Part shown: positions 7,417 through 16,851 of the stretch, in pieces
How the letters are laid out: each line of letters opens with the position of its first letter
Position numbering within the stretch: the stretch's first letter is position 1
NCBI GenBank assembly: GCA_963791635.1
Contig: CAWBTC010000017.1
Span: forward strand, 806,001-870,000
DNA length: 64,000 nucleotides
Direction: 5' to 3'
DNA from: VFMC01 sp963791635
GTDB lineage: Bacteria; Actinomycetota; Acidimicrobiia; Acidimicrobiales; Ilumatobacteraceae
Translations under genes and position numbers: made by a program
The notes under the pieces: generated by a model
Told to the model about the DNA's origin: nothing
Seen by the model: the letters and a program-made list of their open reading frames with translations, nothing else
Database searches by the model: none

Positions 7417-9156
7417 ATGTCCGACGCCATCCCGTCTTCGACCCCCGGCAACACCCGTGTTCCCGGCACGCCGGTCGACGTGAAGCCCCGCAGCCGCGAC
7501 GTCACCGACGGCTTCCAGAAGGCTCCTGCCCGAGCGATGCTGCGCGCGGTCGGCATGACCGACGACGACTGGGTCAAGCCTCAGATCGGACTCGCCAACG
7601 CATGGAACGAGGTCACACCGTGCAACATGACGTTGCGCAAGCTGGCGCAGTGCGCAAAGGCGGGGGTCACCGCCGCCGGTGGGTTCGGCATGGAGTTCGG
7701 AACGATCACCGTCAGCGACGGGATCAGCATGGGCCACGAGGGCATGCGCGCCTCGCTCGTGAGCCGGGAGGTGATCACCGATTCGGTCGAGACCGTGATG
7801 CACGGCGAGCGTCTCGACGGCTTCGTGGGCCTGGCCGGATGCGACAAGAGCATCCCTGCGATGCTCATGGCAGCGGCCCGTCTCGACCTCGCCAGCGTGT
7901 TCGTCTACAACGGCTCGATCATGCCCGGAGAGCACCACGGCGCTGCGCTGGACATCACGAGCGTGTTCGAAGCCGTCGGAGCGTGCGCGATCGGTGCGAT
8001 CACCGCGGAGGAGCTCGGTGAGATCGAGCGCAAGGCATGTCCCGGTGAGGGTGCATGTGGTGGCATGTTCACGGCGAACACAATGAGCTCGATCGCCGAG
8101 GCGATCGGGATGTCCTTGCCCGGCACGGCATCGCCGCCGGCCATCGACGCCCGCCGCGAGGACGACGCCCGCCGCGCCGGTGAGGCCGTCGTGAACATGA
8201 TCCGGCTCGGCATCACGCCGCGGATGATCATGACCAAGCAGGCGTTCGAGAACGCGATCGCTGTCACCTCGGCGCTCGGCGGCTCCACGAACGCAGTGCT
8301 CCATCTCCTCGCGATCGCCAACGAGGCAGGTGTCGAACTCGAGCTCCAAGACTTCAACCGGATCGCCGCCAAGGTGCCGCACATCGCCGACATGAAGCCA
8401 GGCGGCAAGTTTCACATGAGCGACCTCGACCGCGTCGGCGGCGTGCCGATGGTGCTCAAGCACCTCCTCGATGCCGGTCTGCTCCACGGCGACTGCCTCA
8501 CCGTCACCGGCAAGACGATGGCCGAGAACCTCGCCGAGATCGATCCGCCCGCGCCCGACGGTGTCGTGGTGCATCCGCTCGACGCGCCGATCCACGAAGA
8601 GGGCAGCATCGTCATCCTCACGGGTTCGCTGGCGCCCAAGGGATCGGTGGTGAAGGTGGCCGGGCTCTCTCAGGAGCAGAAGAAGTTCGAGGGCATCGCC
8701 CGAGTGTTCGACGGCGAAGACGGCGCGATGGCCGCGATCCTGTCGGGCTCGATGCAGCCGGGCACCGTGATCGTCATCCGGTACGAGGGCCCGAAGGGTG
8801 GCCCGGGCATGCGCGAGATGCTGGCGATCACGGGCGCGCTGAAGGGCGCCGGCCGTGGTGCCGACTGCGCGCTGATCACCGACGGCCGTTTCAGCGGCGG
8901 AACGTGGGGCTTCTGCATCGGCCATGTGGCCCCGGAGGCAGTCGACGGTGGCCCGATCGCGTTCGTGCACGACGGCGACACGATCCGTATCGACACGCAG
9001 GGGCACACCCTCGATCTGGTCGTCGATGACACCGAGATCGCGAGGCGTCGTGCGTCGTGGCAACCGAACCCGCCCCGCTACACGAGCGGCGTGCTCGGCA
9101 AGTACGCCAAGCTCGTGCAAGGTGCCGAGACCGGAGCGATCACGAACATCCTGTAG
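7417..9156 (+). CDS. ilvD: dihydroxy-acid dehydratase
   Basis: 579 aa. It dehydrates 2,3-dihydroxy-isovalerate and 2,3-dihydroxy-methylvalerate to the 2-oxo acids, the third common step of valine and isoleucine synthesis. Cluster ligands are visible as C69 (NEVTPCNM), C142 in GCDKSIPA and C214 in EGACGGMFTANTM, and the C-terminal RFSGGTWGFCIGH region carries the catalytic serine motif. Length is full for the IlvD/Edd family. It is unlinked to ilvBNC, which lies 15 kb away, and has its own leaderless promoter. Confidence 0.95.
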   Translation: MSDAIPSSTPGNTRVPGTPVDVKPRSRDVTDGFQKAPARAMLRAVGMTDDDWVKPQIGLANAWNEVTPCNMTLRKLAQCAKAGVTAAGGFGMEFGTITVSDGISMGHEGMRASLVSREVITDSVETVMHGERLDGFVGLAGCDKSIPAMLMAAARLDLASVFVYNGSIMPGEHHGAALDITSVFEAVGACAIGAITAEELGEIERKACPGEGACGGMFTANTMSSIAEAIGMSLPGTASPPAIDARREDDARRAGEAVVNMIRLGITPRMIMTKQAFENAIAVTSALGGSTNAVLHLLAIANEAGVELELQDFNRIAAKVPHIADMKPGGKFHMSDLDRVGGVPMVLKHLLDAGLLHGDCLTVTGKTMAENLAEIDPPAPDGVVVHPLDAPIHEEGSIVILTGSLAPKGSVVKVAGLSQEQKKFEGIARVFDGEDGAMAAILSGSMQPGTVIVIRYEGPKGGPGMREMLAITGALKGAGRGADCALITDGRFSGGTWGFCIGHVAPEAVDGGPIAFVHDGDTIRIDTQGHTLDLVVDDTEIARRRASWQPNPPRYTSGVLGKYAKLVQGAETGAITNIL

Positions 9157-9179
9157 GCGACCGGGCGGTTCCGAAGCGA

Positions 9180-12100
9180 TCAGTCACCGAACGGCCATTC
9201 GTCGCAGGTCGGTCGGTACGCGACGTCCTCGCCGATGTAGTCGGTCCACTCTTCGGAAGTCAGGTTGCGGCCCGCTGCCCGGCATGCGACCGACTCCCAG
9301 GTCTCCGTGTCGAGGTTCCACTCGGTGGCGTTGTTCAGGGGTCCGTTGGCGTACAGACGTGTGCCATCGGGCGACACGACGAGCGGGGAGGAATCGTCAA
9401 CGTTGCCGGCAGGGACCGGTTCGCCGATCGGCACCAGCGTCTCGCCGTCCATCAGCGCGATCGACGACGTGAACGGGTGGGCGGCGGCGATGAGCGACCC
9501 ATCGGCGCTGACGGCGCCGCGAACGAGGCTCGTACCATCGATTGATCGCCCGCCCATGACGACCTGACCGGTTGTCATGTCGAGACGCCAGAGCCGACCG
9601 CCGAGTCCAGCGACGACGAGGTCATCGGTGCCGGAGATCTGGCTGACCCAGCCCTGTACAAAACCGCCTGCATCACCATGCGTCATGGTTCCGGTCGCAA
9701 CGTCGAAGCGGACCACTCCGACGTTGGTCGTGATCGCGACCTTCGTGCCGTCGGCGTTGAACAGTGGCGGCCCCGTGAAGAAGGCGGCGATGTCAGGAAG
9801 TGCTTGGTCGATCGTGAACGAGGCGATCGGCGCGTCGCTCTCGACGTCCCAGACCTCGACCGAGTCATCGTTGGTCATGGCAACGCGAGTTCCGTCCGCG
9901 CTCACGTCGGTGATGTAGGACGAGGCGGCCTCTGCGTGCGTCCAGAGCACAGCACCGGTGGTGGTGTCGAACAGCGACAGGTGCGTGGAGTCTCTCGACG
10001 CGAGGCCGCCGAGCAGCTTGGAGCCGTCGGGCGTGAGCATCCACACCACCGGTCCCGATTCGCCAGCGTTGGGGAACATCGCGTCCAGGTCGATGCGTAC
10101 CGGTGTCGAGGGTTTCGACGGTCGAACGATTTCGGCGTCACGCGGTCCACCAAGGACGAGTACGTCACCGGTCTCCGACGCGTCGAGCAAGCGTTCACCA
10201 TCGCCGATTGGTGTCGAGAGCAGCGACGGTCCGGCGTTGTCGGTCCACAGCGCCAGCGCTCCGTCGTCGCCGGTCGTCACGAGGAGTTGCCCGTCGCCAC
10301 TGAATGCGAGAGCACGGACGCCACCCAACATGCCCCGCAGTGGCTGTCCGACCAGGCGCTCGGCGCCGACGTCGTACATCGTGACACCGCCGTCCGCAGA
10401 CCCGATCGCCATGATCGACGGGTTGGACGGGTCGAACGCGCCGGCACGAACCGACTGCGGCCGCAGGTCGGGCACGCCGGACAGTTGGCCGCCCGTGAGA
10501 CCCCACACGACGAGCGGCCCCTGGTAGGGAAATGCCGCGAGCCACGCGCCGTCGCCGGAGTAAGCGAAGTTGTTCACGAAATTGGGCGGGTATTCGAGCG
10601 GGACCGTTCGCAGCTCCCGGTTCTCGTCGAGGTCCCAGATCGTCACTGCTGGCGGCGCGAGGTGGCCGACGGCGAGCGTGCCGTCGGGCCTGATCTCGGC
10701 GAGGTTGTCGGGCGATTCGGGAAGCTCGACATCGATTGCGCTGAAGGTGACTGCGTCGAACAGTCGCAATCGATGATCGGTCGTGGACACCATGAACCGT
10801 GACCCGTCGAGGGTGTACGTCGCCGTGAGGAACTCTGAGCCGTTGCGCGGGATGCTGAGCTCGGTGGTTGCCCGGGTGGCGACGACGTAGAGCCGAATAT
10901 GCGTGTCGTCGGTCACCAGCACCGTCGTGCCATCGGGACTGACCGACACGCTGGGTGGCCGTGATGTCGCAATCGTTCCGATCAGTGAGCGTCGGCTCGT
11001 GTCGAATACCATCGCTGACCCCACGTCGCCGCCGAAGTCGCGCAGACCGGCAGTGGCGACGATGCGCCCGTCGCCGCTCACGCTCATCGAGGTCGTCAGT
11101 CGCGCCGGCCCGGCGACGAAGCCGATGAACGAGGACTTCACGTGTGGCACGCCGGGATCGGCGCCCGCGTTGCCCTGAGCGGCGCGCACCGACGAGATGT
11201 TGTGCGTCAACGCGGTCAGCAGGGCGCCCCGGGTGGCGGGTGTGTCAGCGTCGCGGTGGGCCTCGACGGCGAGGAGCATCGCCAGGCTCAGGTCTCGATT
11301 GACGTTGCTGTGGGACTCGGCGACGAGCCGGCTGGTCTGCGCCTCGACGCGGCGCTGTTGCGCCACGACTGCAGCGGCATCGGCTTCATCGGCGAGGGTC
11401 TCGGCGCTGGCCGCGGCAGCGTCGGCTTCATCGGCGAGGGTCTCGGCGCGGATCGCGGCGTCAGCGGCCCGGCTGCGTTGCGTCAAGGCGGTCACCGTCG
11501 CTCCGAGAGCGACGACCAAGAGCACGGCAAGCCCGCTCACCAGGGCCTTCAGCCGGCGCGTCGTGCGGTGCGCGGCGAGCAGTTCGCTGCTTTCCTGACG
11601 ACGGCCCGCCTCGATGAACTCGATGTCGAGCGTGCTGACCTGATCGGTGTGAGCGCAGCTCCAGTCGACAGCACCGGTCAGCTTCGACCCGCGAAACAGA
11701 TCCGCAGGATCACGGGATCGGCGAGCCCACTCCGCAGAGGCAGCGCTGAGCGCTCGCTGCACACGGAGGTCGTCGCGGGCTTCGTCGATCCACTCGCGCA
11801 GCCGAGGCCAGTCCCGAAGCAGTGCCTCATGGGCAGGTTCCACCGATTCCGCATCGATCGTGACCAGCCGAGATGCCGCCAAACGAGTCACGAGCGACCC
11901 GACTTCTCTTCCAGGGTGACTCGCACTCAGATCCGCAAGGGCAACCCTACGGCGGCTCACACCGAGGCCGTCGCCAACTTCGACCATCTGCAGCATCACC
12001 GATCCGAGCAGGCGCCGATCGTCATCATTCGATGCGGTGTACAGCGCCTCTGCCGTTTGGGTGAGAGCGCCGCGCACCCCACCGGCGGCCCGATACCCGG

Positions 12101-14030
12101 CCACCGTCAGGGTTCGGCCGTCACGTCGAAGCCACGTTTCGCGCAGAGCGTGTGCCAGGTGGGGCAGCACTCCTGGCTCGAGGCCCACGTCGGTCAGCGC
12201 GACCTCGACCAGGCCTGGTTCGAGCTCGAAGCCGCGTGCGTGGGCTGGGCCCTCGATCGCCACTCGAAGCTGATCATGCGTCATCGGGCCGAGCAACACG
12301 TGATCGGCTGCAACCGCGTTCGCCAGCTTCGGGTAGTTGGCAAGCCATCCGTACATGTCTGCTCGGATGGTGAGCACACGCGGCGCAGACCGTTCCATCA
12401 ACGCTTCTACGAACTCGGCCGCCTCGACCGGATCGGTGCCCAACGTGAACAGCTCCTCGAGCTGATCGACCAGGAGTGGTGAATCGGCGTCGATCGACGC
12501 GATCGCCTCCATCGGATGTTCGGTCGGCGTGATCACGACGGCTCCGGCCAGACGCGGGGCGACGCCTGCTCGCAGCAGCGATGACTTGCCGCTTCCCGAG
12601 GCGCCGACGACGCCGACCAACGCCGAATGCGCGACACGGTTGATCACGTCGGACACCACGTCGTCGCGTCCGAAGAAGAGCTCTCGATCCTGCGGTTGAA
12701 AGGAGAGCAGCCCCGGGTATGGCGAGACCCCCGGGTCGGTGGGAACAGCGATCCCAGGGGTATCGATCGCGAACAACACCACTGGCTGATCGAACCCGAC
12801 GATGCGATGAGGGCCGAGCTCGACCGTGCCGGTATCGGCGTCGAGGTCCGCAGCTGCCAGCCGCGCGGTCACGCCCGTCAGCAGCACCTGTCCGGCGTCG
12901 GCGATCTCACGGATCCGGCCAACACGGGCGTGGGTCGCGCCGACATATCCGCCTTCGGGAACCGCTTCGCCAGTATCGAGCGCACATCTGATCGGGATCG
13001 CGCGTGATGCCGCCGCCCTTTGGAGCGCGATCGCGGCCTTGACCGCATCACCGGCCCGCTCGAAGATCGCCGTGACGACACCGGCACTCGGCGTCTCGTC
13101 GAGTTGCCGGCCGCCATGGTCCTCCAACGCCGCGTCGACAACGAATGCGTGGTCGGCCCGCAACGCGATCCCCTCGTGCGGATGTTCCTGCCATGAACGA
13201 CCCGTGATCACCACGTCTGATGACAAGTACGTCAGGATCCCGGTCGCCGCCGGTACCGCATCCCACCCAGCGCGGAGCTCCTCGACGAACTCACCCGGGG
13301 TCGCGGTGCGACGAGAAGGGTCTGTGGCCATGCCCCGGCGAATCGCCGCCTCGAGCCGTGTTGCCCGCTCAGGGTCGCGGATCCCCCAATCGGGCAGGAC
13401 CCCGTGCGGCGGTGCGCCGGTCAGCAACCCGAAAGCGGTGGCCGCCAATCCGTACACGTCGACGGCGCGTGTCGGCGGTGAGGCTGTGATCGCATCCGGC
13501 GCACGAAACCCGGGGGTTCCACCCCGACTGCCGCCGCCCCGTGTCGATGACATACCGAAGTCGACCAACGCGATGTCACCTGTCGTCGTCAGGATCAGGT
13601 TCGCCGGCTTGACGTCACCGTGGACGATGATCGGTGTCGACTGATGGAGGTGGGTGAGCATCTGAGCGACCGGTGCCAACCATCGCAGAACCGTCGCCAA
13701 CGGCAGACCCGGTCGACCGTGCTCAGAGACGAACGAGGCAAGATCGACGCCCTCGACCCAGTCCAGAACGAGATAGTGGTGGTCGTCCTCGAAGAAGTCG
13801 TCACGCGCGAGTGGCAGACCCGGATACGGAGGCAACGACAGCAACGTTCGGGCCTCGAGCATGAAACGCTCGGCTTCCCCGTCGTCCACCGGCAGGCGAC
13901 GCCGTTTGAGCGCCACAAGCCTGTGATGGCGACGGTCCATCGCACGCAGCACGGTTCCCTCGCCGCCGCGACCGACGACCTCGAGCACGTCGTAGCGGTC
14001 GTTGAGCAGGAGCGAACCCGGCTCGATCAC
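9180..14030 (-). CDS. Ser/Thr kinase - degenerate cyclase - nSTAND NTPase - TM - WD40 protein
   Basis: 1616 aa, starting at GTG 14030, which overlaps the FHA gene stop codon as GTGA. In order: a protein kinase domain (about 12-255) with glycine loop VGRGGEG, K42, catalytic H137-G-D139-VKPAN (Gly replaces the RD arginine) and DFG 157-159; a nucleotide-cyclase-like domain (about 263-423) in which the second metal Asp region reads ETPSAG, so probably inactive; an nSTAND NTPase (about 437-800) with P-loop GASGSGKSS at 476-484 and Walker B LLVDQLEE at 519-526; a TM helix (about 828-849); a short coiled coil with a repeated AETLADEADAA; then WD40-like repeats to the C-terminus, probably extracytoplasmic. 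Activators and targets are unknown. A large signalling switch is likely. Confidence 0.85.
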   Translation of the reverse strand: MIEPGSLLLNDRYDVLEVVGRGGEGTVLRAMDRRHHRLVALKRRRLPVDDGEAERFMLEARTLLSLPPYPGLPLARDDFFEDDHHYLVLDWVEGVDLASFVSEHGRPGLPLATVLRWLAPVAQMLTHLHQSTPIIVHGDVKPANLILTTTGDIALVDFGMSSTRGGGSRGGTPGFRAPDAITASPPTRAVDVYGLAATAFGLLTGAPPHGVLPDWGIRDPERATRLEAAIRRGMATDPSRRTATPGEFVEELRAGWDAVPAATGILTYLSSDVVITGRSWQEHPHEGIALRADHAFVVDAALEDHGGRQLDETPSAGVVTAIFERAGDAVKAAIALQRAAASRAIPIRCALDTGEAVPEGGYVGATHARVGRIREIADAGQVLLTGVTARLAAADLDADTGTVELGPHRIVGFDQPVVLFAIDTPGIAVPTDPGVSPYPGLLSFQPQDRELFFGRDDVVSDVINRVAHSALVGVVGASGSGKSSLLRAGVAPRLAGAVVITPTEHPMEAIASIDADSPLLVDQLEELFTLGTDPVEAAEFVEALMERSAPRVLTIRADMYGWLANYPKLANAVAADHVLLGPMTHDQLRVAIEGPAHARGFELEPGLVEVALTDVGLEPGVLPHLAHALRETWLRRDGRTLTVAGYRAAGGVRGALTQTAEALYTASNDDDRRLLGSVMLQMVEVGDGLGVSRRRVALADLSASHPGREVGSLVTRLAASRLVTIDAESVEPAHEALLRDWPRLREWIDEARDDLRVQRALSAASAEWARRSRDPADLFRGSKLTGAVDWSCAHTDQVSTLDIEFIEAGRRQESSELLAAHRTTRRLKALVSGLAVLLVVALGATVTALTQRSRAADAAIRAETLADEADAAAASAETLADEADAAAVVAQQRRVEAQTSRLVAESHSNVNRDLSLAMLLAVEAHRDADTPATRGALLTALTHNISSVRAAQGNAGADPGVPHVKSSFIGFVAGPARLTTSMSVSGDGRIVATAGLRDFGGDVGSAMVFDTSRRSLIGTIATSRPPSVSVSPDGTTVLVTDDTHIRLYVVATRATTELSIPRNGSEFLTATYTLDGSRFMVSTTDHRLRLFDAVTFSAIDVELPESPDNLAEIRPDGTLAVGHLAPPAVTIWDLDENRELRTVPLEYPPNFVNNFAYSGDGAWLAAFPYQGPLVVWGLTGGQLSGVPDLRPQSVRAGAFDPSNPSIMAIGSADGGVTMYDVGAERLVGQPLRGMLGGVRALAFSGDGQLLVTTGDDGALALWTDNAGPSLLSTPIGDGERLLDASETGDVLVLGGPRDAEIVRPSKPSTPVRIDLDAMFPNAGESGPVVWMLTPDGSKLLGGLASRDSTHLSLFDTTTGAVLWTHAEAASSYITDVSADGTRVAMTNDDSVEVWDVESDAPIASFTIDQALPDIAAFFTGPPLFNADGTKVAITTNVGVVRFDVATGTMTHGDAGGFVQGWVSQISGTDDLVVAGLGGRLWRLDMTTGQVVMGGRSIDGTSLVRGAVSADGSLIAAAHPFTSSIALMDGETLVPIGEPVPAGNVDDSSPLVVSPDGTRLYANGPLNNATEWNLDTETWESVACRAAGRNLTSEEWTDYIGEDVAYRPTCDEWPFGD

Positions 14031-14626
14031 GTTCGGTCGTCCGGCTGCAGGTCGCCCAACGTCACCGCACCGGACGTCAGCGCAGCGTTCGCGAGCCGGA
14101 CGCGCCGGCGGTCTCCCTCGAGAATGTCGAACTTCGTGAACAGATTGGCAAGGTGCTGCTTGATAGCCGCATCGGATACCACCAACAGCGCGGCGATCTC
14201 TCGAATCGAAGCCGGCTCGGTGAACGGGTCCCCGGCCAGCAGCGGCTGGCACAACGCCACGAGCACTTCGCGCTCGCGTCGCGTGACGACCGGCGGCGCG
14301 TCGATCGTCTCGGTCGTCGCCCGCCGACCGACGACGACCCCGCGCAACGTGACACGAGCGAGGCCCAACCGGACCTCCTCACCCGGTCTGATCGACCGAC
14401 GCCCGGTGATTCGTTGACCTCCGACGAACGTTCCGTTGCGCGAGCCGAGGTCCTCGACGAACCACGAACCGCCGAGACTCTCGATCAACGCGTGGACAGC
14501 GGACACCGATCGGTCGTCGATCACGAGATCGCTGTCATGTGAACTGCCGACCGTGCACCGCGATGAGATGAGTGGCAACAGGTGTCTCCCCGAGCCGATC
14601 CACACCTCGAGATGGCCGTCCACCAC
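14027..14626 (-). CDS. FHA-domain protein with C-terminal winged-helix region
   Basis: 199 aa. Residues about 1-95 form an FHA phosphothreonine-binding domain with the expected R, S/H and N-G core (SRNGTFVGGQRI). Residues about 105-190 resemble the helix-turn-helix of FHA regulators (VTRREREVLVALCQPLL ... SDAAIKQHLANLFTKF). Its stop codon overlaps the kinase GTG start, so the two should be made together and the FHA domain is the obvious reader of the kinase's phosphorylation. The GTG start is set by GGAGG at complement 14632-14636, 5 nt upstream. Confidence 0.82.
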   Translation of the reverse strand: MVDGHLEVWIGSGRHLLPLISSRCTVGSSHDSDLVIDDRSVSAVHALIESLGGSWFVEDLGSRNGTFVGGQRITGRRSIRPGEEVRLGLARVTLRGVVVGRRATTETIDAPPVVTRREREVLVALCQPLLAGDPFTEPASIREIAALLVVSDAAIKQHLANLFTKFDILEGDRRRVRLANAALTSGAVTLGDLQPDDRT

Positions 14627-14631
14627 TGCTG

Positions 14632-14636
14632 CCTCC
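14632..14636 (-). promoter_or_regulatory. ribosome binding site that fixes the FHA gene start
   Basis: GGAGG on the minus strand, 5 nt before the first of two adjacent GTG codons at 14621-14626. It decides the start of the FHA protein. Confidence 0.6.
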
Positions 14637-15019
14637 AGTTCCAGCCGCGCACATCCCGAACCTCTCGATTCGACGCAGGATCGCCGGTGAGAGCAGAACC
14701 ATACTTCCCACCGTCAGAGGGTGAGCTTCCCAGATGGCAAGGTCTCGGACCCTGACTCGGGGGCGAGGTTTCCCTTACCAGATGGGATGTCAGAAGCACC
14801 GGAGCAGCGAGAGATCGGCGATCGCCGATTTGCGACCATGTCGCGTGGCGGCCCCTTCACGCATCCCGCGCAGGCGGTATGCGGCGTTGTGTCACACTCA
14901 CTGTCGACACGCGAGGGGCAGCGTGTCGACACGGAGGCCGACGTCGGAGCCCGATGCTCGATGGCGTCACCTCGCACTCGCCCCGGCTCCGGCCGGATCA
15001 TCGTCGAAAGGACGACTCG
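14637..15019. other. 383-bp divergent intergenic region
   Basis: It separates the minus-strand FHA/kinase operon from the plus-strand peptide importer. No protein is evident. It must hold both promoters and contains the 11-bp-arm inverted repeat at 14902-14931. A loose duplication of a CCAGATGG motif (near 14731 and 14778) lies in the middle. Confidence 0.5.
14902..14931. promoter_or_regulatory. perfect inverted repeat upstream of the peptide importer
   Basis: TGTCGACACGC at 14902-14912 and its exact reverse complement at 14921-14931, separated by 8 bp. It lies 88 bp before the importer start codon, in non-coding sequence. It could be a dimeric repressor site or a hairpin in the leader RNA. 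Confidence 0.5.
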
Positions 15020-16771
15020 ATGCAGTCCACCAGAGCCCACTCACCCATCCGCGTCCATCGATCCCTCATTGCGAGTGCGGTCGTCATCGCCTTGACGATG
15101 GCCGCCTGTTCCGACGACGGTGACGACGCCGTCGCCCCGGTCACCAGCGCAACCGTCGCCTCCGGGGCCACCGCAGCCCCAGCCGACACCGAAGCACCCG
15201 ATGCGTCCGGTGTCGCCAGCGACACCACTGCCGCAGACGACACCGACGGCGGCGCGTCAGCCGACGGCGGCAGCTTCTCCATCTCGATCTCAGAGCCGGC
15301 CGCGCTCGACCCGGCTCTGTCCTCGGAGGTGGAGGGCTTCCAGGTGACGCGGCTGTTGTTCACCACGCTCACGACCCTCAACCCCGACCTCGAGCTCGAG
15401 CCAGGTGTGGCCACAGAGTGGTCGGTGGCCGACGACGGCCTCACGTGGACGTTCGAGCTCGACCCGACCGCGAAGTTCTCCGACGGTTCGACCGTGGACG
15501 CCGGCGATTTCGTGTACGCGATCTCCCGCTCGGCCGACCCTGATCTCGCTGCGCCGGCCGGCTATCAGGGCTACCCGATCTCGGGCTGGGCTGACGTGCT
15601 CGACGCAGAGGCATCGGGGGGGATCGGCGACGTCGAGGTGGCGGGGGTGAGCGCGGTCGACGACGACACGCTGCAGATCGTCACCGACGCCCCGTTCTCG
15701 TTGCTGCCGATGCTGCTCACCTATCCGGTGTTCGCACCCGTCCCATCGGAGCTCGCCGACGATGCGGCGGCGGCCGAGGCCTTCACCGAGCAGCCGATCG
15801 GCAACGGCCCGTACCAGATGGTCGAGCCCTGGCAGCACAACGAGTCGATCACCTTGGTGCGCAATGAGAACTACGCCGGCCCTGCCGGAAAGACCGGCGA
15901 GATCGAGTTCCGCATCTACTCCGAGATCCTCACCTCGTACCGTGACTACCAGGCCGGATCGCTCGACATCGTGCGCGGCGTACCGCCCGAGGAGTTCCAG
16001 GCGGCCAAGGACGAGTACGGCGAACTGCTCATTCAGACGCCGACCGCGGCGCTCAACTACATCGGCCTACCGGTCGGCAGAGCCCCGTTCGACAACCTCG
16101 ACTTCCGCACCGCGTTGTCGATGTCGATCGACCGCGAGGCCCTGGCGGATCGGGTGCTCCAGGGAGCGGTGGAAGCCGCGTACGGCTATGTGCCACCGCA
16201 GGTGCCGGGCGCGAGCCAGGAGCCGTGCGCGGCGTGTGTCTTCGACCTCGCCCTCGCGCAGGAACACTTCGAGAAGTCGGGCGTCGAGCCTGGAACGAAG
16301 ATCGTCCTCTACGACATCGCCGACGATGGTCAGGCCGTGATCGAGTTCCTCACGAACACCTGGACCGAAGCGTTCGGCATCGAGGTCGAGGTGCGCAGCT
16401 TCGAGTTCGCGCAGTACCTCGAAGAGACAGCAGCGGACAAGGTCGAGGGTCCATTCGAGCTCGGCTGGGTCTGGGACTACCCGTCTGGTTACAGCATGAT
16501 CCAGCCACTCTTCGGCAGCGCATCCGGTGCCAACAACCTGAGCTACGCCAGCGACGAGTTCGACGCGTTGATGACCCAGGTGGAGACGTCCACCGACCCC
16601 GCCGAGGTGCCGGATCTCCTCAACCGGGCCGAGCAGATCGTGCTCACCGACCTGCCGATGATTCCGATGACCTTCGGCCGTGACGCGGCGGTGCACTTGG
16701 AGAGGATCAGCGGATTGATCATCGATGCCGGTGCGCTCTACCGGCTCGAACTCGTCGAGGTGGCGGACTGA
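15020..16771 (+). CDS. peptide/oligopeptide ABC transporter substrate-binding lipoprotein
   Basis: 583 aa, solute-binding protein family 5 (DppA/OppA-like). The N-terminus has a lipoprotein signal ending in the lipobox LTMAAC near residue 30, then a Ser/Thr/Ala/Asp-rich linker, then the binding domain with family blocks ATEWSVADDGLTWTFELD and IGNGPYQMVEPW. It should bind peptides or similar solutes outside the membrane for the two permeases downstream. The ATG at 15020 follows AAAGGA. The longer upstream extension in the same frame has no signal sequence and was rejected. Confidence 0.88.
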   Translation: MQSTRAHSPIRVHRSLIASAVVIALTMAACSDDGDDAVAPVTSATVASGATAAPADTEAPDASGVASDTTAADDTDGGASADGGSFSISISEPAALDPALSSEVEGFQVTRLLFTTLTTLNPDLELEPGVATEWSVADDGLTWTFELDPTAKFSDGSTVDAGDFVYAISRSADPDLAAPAGYQGYPISGWADVLDAEASGGIGDVEVAGVSAVDDDTLQIVTDAPFSLLPMLLTYPVFAPVPSELADDAAAAEAFTEQPIGNGPYQMVEPWQHNESITLVRNENYAGPAGKTGEIEFRIYSEILTSYRDYQAGSLDIVRGVPPEEFQAAKDEYGELLIQTPTAALNYIGLPVGRAPFDNLDFRTALSMSIDREALADRVLQGAVEAAYGYVPPQVPGASQEPCAACVFDLALAQEHFEKSGVEPGTKIVLYDIADDGQAVIEFLTNTWTEAFGIEVEVRSFEFAQYLEETAADKVEGPFELGWVWDYPSGYSMIQPLFGSASGANNLSYASDEFDALMTQVETSTDPAEVPDLLNRAEQIVLTDLPMIPMTFGRDAAVHLERISGLIIDAGALYRLELVEVAD

Positions 16772-16851
16772 TCGGCTGAAGGCACAGGGCGTCGGGGCGA
16801 CAGCGAGTCGCCGGGATCGGTCGAGCAGGCGACGAAGGAGGTGATGAGGCC

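Noticed and set aside
9180..14030. An active adenylate/guanylate cyclase inside the kinase protein
   Set aside because: The fold-like segment is present, but the second metal-binding Asp region reads ETPSAG, so catalysis is unlikely.
14030..14252. An extended N-terminus for the kinase protein
   Set aside because: The upstream residues are Arg/Pro-rich and overlap the FHA gene. The GTG in the GTGA overlap places the kinase glycine loop at the normal distance.
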